Positions 1 through 5,045 are shown, counted from the first letter of the stretch. The stretch: 5,045 nt of DNA from an uncultured Archangium sp. (GCA_937875615.1 CALNBU010000274.1:1-5045), one strand, 5' to 3'. The notes: generated from the letters alone by a model not told the origin. Program-made: numbers and translations.

Positions 1-399
1 GAGCTCGCGGCGCATCTGCGAGAGGATGCCGCCCTCGACGACGCCCTGGGACTTGCCGGTGAGCACCACGGGCAGCTTCACCTTCACCTGCTCGTTCTCC
101 TGCACCGCGATGAAGTCCGCGTGCAGCAGCTCCTTGGTCGCCGGCTGGAGCTGGTAGTCCTTCACCAGCACCGCGTACTCCTTGCCGTCGACATTCAGCC
201 CCACCACCGTGTTCAGCTTCTTCGGGGTGTTGATGGCCGCGCGCAACGCCTTGCCGTTGATGGCGACGTTGAAGGGCTTGTCCAGGTGCTTGCCGTAGAC
301 GGTGCCGGGCACCAGGCCTTCCTGGCGGGTGCGGCGGGCAGGGCCCTTGCCGGACGTGGTACGGAGCTTCGCTTCGAGGGTGGCGGCGATGATCGACAT
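1..399 (-). CDS. rplY: 50S ribosomal protein L25 (Ctc/TL5 family), 3' end cut by window edge
   Basis: L25 binds 5S rRNA in the central protuberance of the large ribosomal subunit; long forms with an extra C-terminal domain are called CTC or TL5. The 133 visible codons run from the ATG at 399-397 to the left edge without a stop. Seen: the basic N-terminal signature around residues 17-36 (GKGPARRTRQEGLVPGTVYG), the VLVKDYQLQP segment at 77-86, and the L-H-A-D-F motif at 92-96, all typical of the 5S-binding domain. Residues from about 97 on (ENEQVKVKLPV, then GVVEGGIL near 119-126) match the beginning of the TL5-type C-terminal domain, so this should be the long form of about 200 residues or more. 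The start is supported by an AAGGA ribosome-binding site 8 nt upstream. The gene is divergent from rplS. In many bacteria rplY lies next to pth, but its downstream neighbour is outside the window. Confidence 0.95.
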   Translation of the reverse strand, partial: MSIIAATLEAKLRTTSGKGPARRTRQEGLVPGTVYGKHLDKPFNVAINGKALRAAINTPKKLNTVVGLNVDGKEYAVLVKDYQLQPATKELLHADFIAVQENEQVKVKLPVVLTGKSQGVVEGGILSQMRREL

Positions 400-407
400 G
401 AAAGACT

Positions 408-412
408 TCCTT
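408..412 (-). promoter_or_regulatory. Ribosome-binding site of rplY
   Basis: The minus strand reads AAGGA followed by 8 nt and then the ATG of rplY. This well-spaced Shine-Dalgarno sequence fixes the L25 start used here. Confidence 0.75.
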
Positions 413-431
413 GTGAGGCGCTCTCCGGCAT

Positions 432-448
432 CCCGCCCCGATGGCGGG
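432..448 (-). other. Small GC hairpin in the presumed rplY 5' leader
   Basis: CCCGCC (432-437) and GGCGGG (443-448) form a perfect 6-bp inverted repeat around a 5-nt loop. If rplY is transcribed from the candidate promoter at 473-502, this hairpin lies in its leader of about 67 nt, roughly 20 nt upstream of the ribosome-binding site. It has no U-tract, so it is not an evident attenuator. In DNA this GC-rich a 6-bp stem can arise by chance, so a function is only a possibility. Confidence 0.25.
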
Positions 449-472
449 CCCCGAAAGGCGCTGGGTGGGCGC

Positions 473-502
473 GCCATACGTCGCTTGCACACCGGAGGTC
501 AA
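473..502 (-). promoter_or_regulatory. Candidate sigma-70-type promoter for rplY
   Basis: On the minus strand TTGACC (502-497, 5 of 6 to the -35 consensus) is followed after 18 nt by TATGGC (478-473, 3 of 6 to the -10 consensus). Transcription would start near 466 and give a leader of about 67 nt. The placement is as expected for a leftward rplY promoter. It overlaps the candidate rplS promoter on the other strand. This is predicted from sequence only. Confidence 0.45.
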
Positions 503-513
503 GATGGTAGGTG
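485..513 (+). promoter_or_regulatory. Candidate sigma-70-type promoter for rplS
   Basis: TTGCAC (485-490), a 17-nt spacer and TAGGTG (508-513) form a weak housekeeping-type promoter pointing toward rplS. The predicted start near 520 would leave a leader of about 33 nt. Only the first three bases of the -35 and the TA of the -10 match the E. coli consensus, so the spacing and position are the main support. The region just downstream (514-537) is markedly more T- and A-rich than the rest of the window, which fits an initially transcribed, easily melted stretch. Confidence 0.35.
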
Positions 514-552
514 CGCCCGCCTTTCTTACTCAATTCAAAGGTCTCACACGTC

Positions 553-942
553 ATGAGCAACGTCGCCGCCATCCAGTTCGTGGACTCGCTTCACAAGCGC
601 AAGAACCTCATCAACTTCCGCGCCGGTGACACGGTGCGCGTGTGGTGGAAGGTGAAGGAAGGCGAGAAGGAGCGCAACCAGGCCTTCGAGGGCGTGGTGA
701 TCCGCAAGACGGGCGGCAGCGTCGACGCCACGTTCACCGTGCGCAAGATGTCCTTCGGCGTCGGCGTGGAGCGCATCTTCCCGCTGCACTCGCCCCGCTA
801 CGAGTCGATCGAGGTGTTGAGCCGGGGCGCGGTGCGCCGTGGTCGCCTCTTCTACCTCCGCGGCCTGCGCGGCAAGGCGGCTCGCATCGAGGCGCTCGAG
901 AAGCAGACGCCGTCGGAAACCGCTGCTCCCGCGGCGAACTAA
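553..942 (+). CDS. rplS: 50S ribosomal protein L19
   Basis: L19 sits at the interface of the 30S and 50S subunits and contributes to an intersubunit bridge. The 129-residue product is of usual length, with a short Ala/Pro-rich tail (residues 118-129). Seen: F-R-A-G-D-T-V-R-V at about 22-30, Q-A-F-E-G-V-V-I at 43-50, A-F/T-F-T-V-R-K-M-S-F-G-V-G-V-E-R at 58-73, H-S-P at 78-80, R-G-A-V-R-R at 90-95, and L-R-G-L-R-G-K-A-A-R-I near 101-111, all hallmark L19 segments. The ATG at 553 was chosen because MSN starts this family and aligns with E. coli L19. An in-frame GTG at 511 would add 14 unlikely residues and would lie inside the candidate -10. The ribosome-binding site is weak (AAAGG at 537-541, 11 nt away). 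L19 is often the last gene of an rpsP-rimM-trmD-rplS operon; here it begins a transcript and is divergent from rplY. Confidence 0.97.
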   Translation: MSNVAAIQFVDSLHKRKNLINFRAGDTVRVWWKVKEGEKERNQAFEGVVIRKTGGSVDATFTVRKMSFGVGVERIFPLHSPRYESIEVLSRGAVRRGRLFYLRGLRGKAARIEALEKQTPSETAAPAAN

Positions 943-948
943 GGCGAT

Positions 949-976
949 ACTCGAAGAGCAATGCTCTTCCTCGAGT
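949..976 (+). promoter_or_regulatory. Inverted repeat covering the start codon of the 631-residue gene
   Basis: ACTCGAAGAGCA (949-960) is the reverse complement of TGCTCTTCCTCGAGT (962-976) except for three extra bases in the right arm. The RNA could fold into a 6-bp outer stem (949-954 with 971-976), a 3-nt bulge (968-970) and a 5-bp inner stem (955-959 with 963-967), with loop A960-A961-U962. The first two bases of the AUG (961-963) lie in the loop and its G pairs in the stem. The structure begins 6 nt after the rplS stop. No U-tract follows, so a classical intrinsic terminator is unlikely. A translational gate on the downstream gene or a 3'-end stabiliser for rplS mRNA is possible. Confidence 0.5.
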
Positions 977-2856
977 TGGCGGCACAGGCGGTGAAGGGGT
1001 TTTCACCGTCCGTGCGCGTGTCGCTCAAGCCCGGCTACAGCGCCTTGACCAGCCCGGTCGAGGCGCCTGCGCCGCTGAGCGGTCTGGTGGTGGCGCTCGC
1101 GTTCCCCGACGGACGCGGTGGCGATGGGGCGTTCCTCGCTCCCGGCGCGAAGTCGGGCCGGGCAGGGTTGTCGATTCAGGGCAATGACGGCTCGGTGTGG
1201 CGCATCATGCGCGACCTGGGCGGGGCTGGCGGGCTGCACAGGCTCAACCGCTCGACCAATCAGTTCGAGATCATCACCCAGGAAGCCACGGAGATGGCCC
1301 AGACGCTGCGCGCGTCGGTCGGCTTCCCCGCGCGCACCACCTGGGAGCAGCTCTTCACGCTCTCGGCGACGCAGCTCCCGACGCGGCGGCCCAGGGGCCC
1401 GGCGAAGGCGGCCTCCACCGAGGCGAAGAAGCCCCGCATCATGTCCAAGTGGGACTCCTTCGACACCGACGGTGGCGGGGGCGAGGGAGCGGACATCGAC
1501 GCCGCGCGTCTCCCTGAGCTGGAGCAGGAGCTGTCGGTGGCGCGCCGCGCGGCGGAGGTCCAGTTCCGGGCCGACGGCATCAGCAGCGAGATCTTCGAGC
1601 TGGAGTCGAAGGTGAAGGCCGCTGACGAGGTGGCGGCGGAGGTGTTGACGGTGCGCGGTGAGGCCGCGCGCTTCGACAACCCGGCGCTCACCGACGATTT
1701 CATCGCCCGCGTGCGGAAGCTGCCCGACGACAAGCGCCGCCTCGACGAGCAGCTGGCGCGGCTCGAAGACGAGCAGCGGGCGTGGGTGGAGTCGGCGCCT
1801 CCCGCGCCCGAGCCGCTGCAGAAGGATCCGCGCTTCCTGGCTTCGCTGGTGGTGGGCGTGGGGTTGTTCGTGGCCGCGCTGGTGATGGACGGCGCGGCCC
1901 GCTACCTCGCGCTGCTCTCGCTGGTGCCCTTCACCTTCGCCGCGCTGTTCGCGTTGCGCTTCATCGAAGATCTCCAGCGCCTGTCCCGCGGCGGCGGCAA
2001 GGGCGAGGTGTTGGCCGGCCGCGAAAAGAAGCTCCGGGACGACTACGCCGCGCAGCTGGCGTCGCTCCAGCGCGTCTTCGAACTCGTCGGCGCCAGCAAC
2101 CCCGACGAGTTCCTCACCGCGATGGAGTCGCGCGACGTGCTCCAAGGTCGCCTCGGCGAGCTGGAGCAGAAGGAGCTGGCGGTGCGCGCCGCGTTGGAGA
2201 GCACGGGCATCAAGGGCCGCTACGACACGCTCAAGGCGGAGCAGGAGAAGCTGAACGCCGAGCTGGTGGGCATGTCGGGCGGGTACGTGCGCGACGTGCG
2301 CGACATCGAGCGTGACATCGCGCGGGCGAAGGGAGGCGGGGCGCAGCGGCCCTCTCCGGTGCCGGCGTCGCCGCCTCCTGAAGCCGAAGCGGCGCCCGTC
2401 GGCGGAGCCGATCAATGGGAAGACCCGACGCCCGCCCTGCTGTCGCTGGCGACCGACGTGTTCTCCTCCGACATCCCTACGCTGTGGACGGTGCTGCAGG
2501 GCCGCGCCGTGCAGTACCTGAGCGCGCTGACCGACCGCCGCTACCACGGCCTGGCGGTCGACAGAGACGGTCAGCTCTCGGTGGAGGCCCCCGGGCGCAC
2601 GCTGCGCGCGGCGGAGCTCCCGGGGAAGGATCTGGATCTCACCTGGCTCGCGCTCCGGCTGACCATCATCGAGAAGGCGGCGGCGAACCAGAAGGTGCCG
2701 GTCATCCTCGAAGACACCTTCCACGCGCTCCTCGACGCGCCGAAGTTGCCGCTGCTGGGCCGCATGGTGAAGCACCTGGGCTCCCTGACCCAGGTCATCC
2801 ATGTCAGTGGCGCCGGGCATACTGCGAGCCAGGTCGACGCGGCGGTCAGCATCTGA
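961..2856 (+). CDS. SMC/Rad50/YhaN-like membrane protein without a P-loop (uncharacterised)
   Basis: A 631-residue protein of unknown function with the plan of an SMC/Rad50/YhaN-type coiled-coil ATPase. Seen: an N-terminal region (1-140) starting L-F-L-E-L, with S-L-K-P-G-Y at 21-26 where such proteins enter the P-loop, but here residues 27-40 have no GxxxxGK[ST]. A strand pattern ending in R84 and a Q-loop-like Gln138 follow. A linker (141-180) leads to helical, charged, coiled-coil-like stretches at about 183-279 and 338-457, split by two membrane helices (about 291-309 and 313-335). A Pro/Ala-rich linker (460-490) precedes a C-terminal lobe with L-P-G-K...L-A-L-R-L (553-567, degenerate ABC signature), V-P-V-I-L-E-D (579-585, Walker-B-like), D592 (D-loop-like) and Q-V-I-H (611-614, switch-like His). 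YhaN-family proteins are usually about 900 residues or more, so this one is short. The start at 961 keeps the first strand but has poor ribosome-binding context (TAAGG 16 nt away, over the rplS stop); GTG 991 is the alternative. Family placement is inferred; that the reading frame is a gene is nearly certain. Confidence 0.8.
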   Translation: MLFLELAAQAVKGFSPSVRVSLKPGYSALTSPVEAPAPLSGLVVALAFPDGRGGDGAFLAPGAKSGRAGLSIQGNDGSVWRIMRDLGGAGGLHRLNRSTNQFEIITQEATEMAQTLRASVGFPARTTWEQLFTLSATQLPTRRPRGPAKAASTEAKKPRIMSKWDSFDTDGGGGEGADIDAARLPELEQELSVARRAAEVQFRADGISSEIFELESKVKAADEVAAEVLTVRGEAARFDNPALTDDFIARVRKLPDDKRRLDEQLARLEDEQRAWVESAPPAPEPLQKDPRFLASLVVGVGLFVAALVMDGAARYLALLSLVPFTFAALFALRFIEDLQRLSRGGGKGEVLAGREKKLRDDYAAQLASLQRVFELVGASNPDEFLTAMESRDVLQGRLGELEQKELAVRAALESTGIKGRYDTLKAEQEKLNAELVGMSGGYVRDVRDIERDIARAKGGGAQRPSPVPASPPPEAEAAPVGGADQWEDPTPALLSLATDVFSSDIPTLWTVLQGRAVQYLSALTDRRYHGLAVDRDGQLSVEAPGRTLRAAELPGKDLDLTWLALRLTIIEKAAANQKVPVILEDTFHALLDAPKLPLLGRMVKHLGSLTQVIHVSGAGHTASQVDAAVSI

Positions 2857-2877
2857 GCCGTGGCGTCGGCCCCGACC

Positions 2878-2884
2878 AGGGGGG
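2878..2884 (+). promoter_or_regulatory. Ribosome-binding site of yraN
   Basis: AGGGGGG ends 6 nt before the ATG at 2891. This strong purine-rich site fixes the yraN start and lies in the 34-bp gap after the 631-residue gene, consistent with one transcript. Confidence 0.65.
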
Positions 2885-2890
2885 AACGGC

Positions 2891-3262
2891 ATGGCGAAGA
2901 CCGACAGGCGCAGCGCGGGTGATGAGGCGGAACAACTGGTGGTGGAGCGGCTGGAGCGAGAGGGCTGGGTCATCCGCGCGCGCAACGTGGTGTACCCGCG
3001 CGGAGAGCTCGACGTGGTGGCCGAGAAGGGCGAGGTGCTGGCCTTCGTCGAGGTGCGGATGCGGCGCTCCACGTTGTGGGGAGACCCCTCGGCGACGGTG
3101 AGCGTCACCAAGCAGCGCAAGGTGATGCTGGCCGCGATGCAGTACGTGCAGCAACACCAGCTGGAGCGACGCGTCATCCGCTTCGATGTGGCGTCGGTGG
3201 TGGGGCGCGGGCATGAAGGGCACGTGGAGCTGATTCCTCATGCCTTCGAGGCCACGCTGTGA
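2891..3262 (+). CDS. yraN: YraN family (UPF0102) predicted nuclease-fold protein
   Basis: YraN/UPF0102 proteins have a PD-(D/E)XK (Holliday-junction-resolvase-like) fold and are taken to be nucleic-acid-cleaving or -binding; the physiological substrate is not settled. The 123-residue product is of usual length. Seen: G-D-E-A-E (10-14) on the first helix, A-R-N-V-V-Y (30-35), the core G-E-L-D (38-41) with the metal-binding Asp41, F-V-E-V-R (52-56) with Glu54 as the acidic residue of the E-x-K position, R-R-S-T-L-W-G (58-64), a basic helix T-K-Q-R-K (73-77), and R-F-D-V (97-100). The usual lysine after E-V is Arg56, but E. coli YraN also reads EVR there, so this is a family variant rather than a defect. 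The ATG at 2891 follows a strong ribosome-binding site. The stop overlaps the GTG start of the next gene by 4 bp, implying translational coupling. In E. coli yraN is also close to rsmI. Confidence 0.93.
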   Translation: MAKTDRRSAGDEAEQLVVERLEREGWVIRARNVVYPRGELDVVAEKGEVLAFVEVRMRRSTLWGDPSATVSVTKQRKVMLAAMQYVQQHQLERRVIRFDVASVVGRGHEGHVELIPHAFEATL

Positions 3263-3945
3263 ACGAGCCGGGGAACGAAGCGCTGCCCGGCGGTGAGGAT
3301 GTCCCGGCGCTGCTCTTCGTGGGGCTCCCGGCGTGCGCCGCGGTGGTGGTGGGGTTTCCGGTGCTGGGGGCCTTCGCGCTGCGCGGCCCGCCGCTGGAGT
3401 TTCGGGACTGGGTGGGCGGCGTCGTCTGCTGGGTGCTGGCGTTCGTCGGGGCGCTGGTGGCCGCGCGCGCGGGCTGGTGGCGGGGCGGTGCCTCCCGCGT
3501 GCCGATGATGGCTCGCCTGAGCCCGCTGCTGTTGTTGGCGGGCGTGTTGTTTGGGCTCTGGGCGGGCTTCCAGATTGCCAGGGAGCACCTCGAGCACTAC
3601 GAGTCGTGGGCCCTGAGTCACTGGTGCGACGAGCCTTCGCTGGTCGGCCAGCCCGACGCGGCCAGCTGCGAGCCGCGGGCCCTGGCCTGTCTGCACCAGG
3701 CGTGGCGCGGCGAGGTGGTGGACGACGCCGAGGTGGCGGAGCGACTCCGGGCGACGCTCCAGGCCCGCCGGGCGGCGCTGGTCCTGGAGGCGGAAGCGCG
3801 GGCGCGCGACGGCTGGCTGTACAGCCAGCCCGGGGCGGACCAGGTGGATCGGGTCCTGGCGACGCTGCGGGTGGACCCGTCGCGCCCGAACGCCTCGACG
3901 GCGGAGCGCGCGGCGCTGGTGTGCCTCGCGGCGGGCTTGAGGTAG
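3259..3945 (+). CDS. Uncharacterised three-helix inner-membrane protein
   Basis: No family was recognised. The 228-residue product has a short hydrophilic N-terminus (1-15), three predicted membrane helices (about 17-39, 50-70 and 86-105), then a soluble C-terminal half (106-228) with Cys123, Cys137 and Cys144 in a 22-residue span, a helical Glu/Arg/Ala-rich stretch (about 150-184) and Cys222 near the end. There is no cleavable signal peptide; the N-terminal helix looks like a membrane anchor. By the positive-inside rule, Arg-rich R-A-G-W-W-R (70-75) and R80/R86 between helices 2 and 3 would put that loop in the cytoplasm and the cysteine-bearing C-terminal domain outside, where the cysteines could form disulfides; this is inference. 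The GTG start at 3259 is chosen because it overlaps the yraN stop (GTGA) and has GAGG at 3248-3251, 7 nt away. rsmI follows 9 bp after the stop, so all three genes are probably co-transcribed. Confidence 0.82.
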   Translation: MNEPGNEALPGGEDVPALLFVGLPACAAVVVGFPVLGAFALRGPPLEFRDWVGGVVCWVLAFVGALVAARAGWWRGGASRVPMMARLSPLLLLAGVLFGLWAGFQIAREHLEHYESWALSHWCDEPSLVGQPDAASCEPRALACLHQAWRGEVVDDAEVAERLRATLQARRAALVLEAEARARDGWLYSQPGADQVDRVLATLRVDPSRPNASTAERAALVCLAAGLR

Positions 3946-3954
3946 GCGGAGGAC

Positions 3955-4779
3955 ATGACCGGCCGGCTCTTCATCGTGGCGACGCCCATCGGCAACCTGG
4001 GGGACGTCTCCGAGCGGGCGCTGGAGACGCTGCGCGGGGTGAAGCTGGTGGCCTGCGAGGACACCCGTCACACCCGGGGGCTGCTCAGTCGCTACGGCAT
4101 CGGCACCCCGGTGACCAGCCTCCCGGCCTTCGCCGAGGGGCAACGGGCCGGCGCCCTGCTGGAGCGCCTGGCGGCCGGCGACGACGTGGCGCTGGTGACC
4201 GACGCCGGCACGCCCGCCATCAGCGACCCGGGCGAGAAGCTGGTGGCCGAGGCGGTGGCGGCGGGGGTGGTGGTGGTGCCGGTGCCGGGCGCGGCGGCGC
4301 TCATCGCCGCGCTCTCCGCGAGCGGCCTGCCCACGGGGCGCTTCCACTTCCTGGGCTTCCTCCCCCGGCAGGGCTCCGAGGCGAGCGCGATGCTCGAAGA
4401 GGTGCGGCAGCTCTCCGCGACCCTGGTGCTCTACGAGTCTCCGCGGAGGTTGTCGGAGACGCTGGCGCTGCTCGAGCGGTGCCTGGGCGCGCGCCGCGCG
4501 GTGGTGGCCCGCGAGCTGACCAAGCTGCACGAAGAGTTCGTCCGCGGGACGTTGCCGGAGCTCGTCGCGCGCTACGCTGGCGCGGAGGTGCTGGGCGAGG
4601 TGGTGGTGATGGTGGAGGGGCGCACCGGCGAGGTGCGGTGGTCGGAGGCGGAGGTGCGCGCCGCGTTGGCCCGCGGCCTGGCCGACGGCGAGCGGCTCAA
4701 GCCCCTCACCACCGAGCTGGCGAAGCGCGCCGGGTGGCCCGCCGGAGATCTCTACCGGCTCGGGCTCTCGCTGAAGTGA
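3955..4779 (+). CDS. rsmI: 16S rRNA (cytidine-1402 2'-O)-methyltransferase RsmI
   Basis: RsmI uses S-adenosylmethionine to 2'-O-methylate C1402 of 16S rRNA in the 30S decoding centre; RsmH adds the N4 methyl to the same base. The 274 residues are of typical length and belong to the tetrapyrrole-methylase-fold superfamily. Seen: T-P-I-G-N-L (10-15), C-E-D-T-R-H-T (34-40), V-T-D-A-G-T-P-A-I-S-D-P-G (81-93, SAM-site loop), V-P-G-A-A-A-L (110-116), A-S-G-L-P (122-126), G-F-L-P-R (134-138), Y-E-S-P-R-R-L (160-166), A-R-E-L-T-K (185-190) and G-E-V-V-V-M-V-E-G (214-222). A small helical C-terminal domain (about 227-274) is as usual for RsmI. Two normally conserved spots differ: the loop that reads L-H-D-H-N-E in E. 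coli is L-P-A-F-A-E (56-61), and the P-G-P turn is P-G-A (111-113). The start at 3955 puts the TPIGNL motif at the expected distance. Its purine-rich site is very near (GGAGG 2 nt, or AGGCGG 5 nt, away). Confidence 0.96.
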   Translation: MTGRLFIVATPIGNLGDVSERALETLRGVKLVACEDTRHTRGLLSRYGIGTPVTSLPAFAEGQRAGALLERLAAGDDVALVTDAGTPAISDPGEKLVAEAVAAGVVVVPVPGAAALIAALSASGLPTGRFHFLGFLPRQGSEASAMLEEVRQLSATLVLYESPRRLSETLALLERCLGARRAVVARELTKLHEEFVRGTLPELVARYAGAEVLGEVVVMVEGRTGEVRWSEAEVRAALARGLADGERLKPLTTELAKRAGWPAGDLYRLGLSLK

Positions 4780-4789
4780 GCTCGGGGTT

Positions 4790-5045
4790 TCAGAAGGTGT
4801 AGGCCAGCCGCGCCAGCAGCTGCGCGCCGTTCTGCAGGTAGCCGGCCTCGACGCCCAGCGACAGCCCACCGATGACGAAGAGCCCGAGGCCGCCGGCCAC
4901 GTGCGCGCGCAGCGGCTGCGGGTTGCCGAAGAGCACGGTGAGGCCGCCCAGCACGTCGAAGTAGAGGCGCCAGACGTGGAAGCGGAGGTACCCGTCGAGG
5001 GGCAGGCCCACCTCCACGCCGGGCCGCACGGTGAGCAGGAGGCCG
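4790..5045 (-). CDS. C-terminal part of a probable outer-membrane beta-barrel protein, 5' end cut by window edge
   Basis: The frame is open from the right edge to a TGA at 4792-4790, giving 84 visible residues. They show repeated strand-like stretches in which hydrophobic residues alternate with small or polar ones, separated by short turns (for example P-L-D-G, G-N-P-Q-P, L-Q-N-G-A). The C-terminus, L-L-A-R-L-A-Y-T-F, has hydrophobic residues at -1 (Phe), -3 (Tyr), -5 (Leu) and -9 (Leu). This is the terminal signature recognised by the BAM complex in outer-membrane proteins. No signal peptide can be judged because the start is missing; the in-frame GTG at 5029 is unlikely to be the start because the frame stays open upstream. 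The gene converges on rsmI with 10 bp between stop codons. Specific family and ligand are unknown. Confidence 0.6.
   Translation of the reverse strand, partial: GLLLTVRPGVEVGLPLDGYLRFHVWRLYFDVLGGLTVLFGNPQPLRAHVAGGLGLFVIGGLSLGVEAGYLQNGAQLLARLAYTF

Noticed and set aside
468..475. GGCGCGCC palindrome upstream of rplY as a possible operator.
   Set aside because: An 8-bp GC-only palindrome is expected by chance in DNA of this composition, and no second copy was seen in the intergenic region.
511..552. N-terminal extension of L19 from a GTG at 511.
   Set aside because: The extra 14 residues are not seen in the L19 family, the ATG at 553 gives the expected MSN start, and 511 lies within the candidate -10 box.
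3038..3061. Arg instead of Lys in the E-x-K position of YraN as a sign of lost nuclease activity.
   Set aside because: E. coli YraN has the same E-V-R, so the substitution is a normal family variant.
1003..3177. A 724-codon open frame on the minus strand opposite the 631-residue gene and yraN.
   Set aside because: Its translation is dominated by Arg, His, Gln and Leu runs with no domain, it lies antisense to well-supported genes, and long antisense frames are expected when third codon positions are almost all G or C.
4766..4782. Possible terminator hairpin at the rsmI stop between the convergent genes.
   Set aside because: Only a 5-bp stem with a G-U pair and no U-tract follows; the neighbouring GCTCGGG copies are direct, not inverted, repeats.
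3333..4802. A 489-codon plus-strand frame overlapping the membrane protein gene and rsmI.
   Set aside because: Its product is almost entirely Gly/Arg/Ala repeats, the typical out-of-frame reading of GC-rich coding DNA.
3238..4869. A 543-codon open frame on the minus strand across the three-helix protein gene and rsmI.
   Set aside because: Same low-complexity Arg/His/Gln-rich composition, and it covers rsmI, which is certain on the other strand.

Overview
The window is very GC-rich (roughly 70% by eye, with G or C in most third codon positions) and compact, with genes packed end to end. Base composition, gene content and the general look of the proteins suggest a myxobacterium (Myxococcota). 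That assignment is inference; no rRNA or other decisive marker is present.

Layout: a leftward, 3'-truncated rplY (ribosomal protein L25/Ctc, 1-399) is divergent from a rightward rplS (ribosomal protein L19, 553-942). The 153-bp gap between them holds a candidate sigma-70-type promoter for each gene, and the two overlap. To the right of rplS lies a same-strand series: a 631-residue SMC/Rad50/YhaN-like membrane protein (961-2856), yraN (2891-3262), a 228-residue three-helix membrane protein that overlaps yraN by 4 bp (3259-3945), and rsmI (3955-4779). A leftward, 5'-truncated gene whose product ends like an outer-membrane beta-barrel protein (4790-5045) converges on rsmI with only 10 bp between the stop codons.

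How they fit together: rplY, rplS and rsmI all serve the ribosome: a 5S rRNA-binding protein, a 50S subunit-interface protein and a 16S rRNA C1402 2'-O-methyltransferase. yraN is a nuclease-fold gene often found near rplS/rnhB or rsmI. The unusual parts are the two poorly known genes inserted in this housekeeping run. The 631-residue protein keeps the outline of an SMC/Rad50-type ATPase: N-terminal half, Q-loop-like Gln, coiled coil, C-terminal signature and Walker-B-like segments. It has no recognisable Walker A P-loop and carries a two-helix membrane hairpin in the middle of its coiled coil. A strong imperfect inverted repeat lies exactly over its start codon, 6 nt after the rplS stop. No tRNA, rRNA, mobile element or CRISPR array was seen, and no gene-free stretch exceeds 300 bases.
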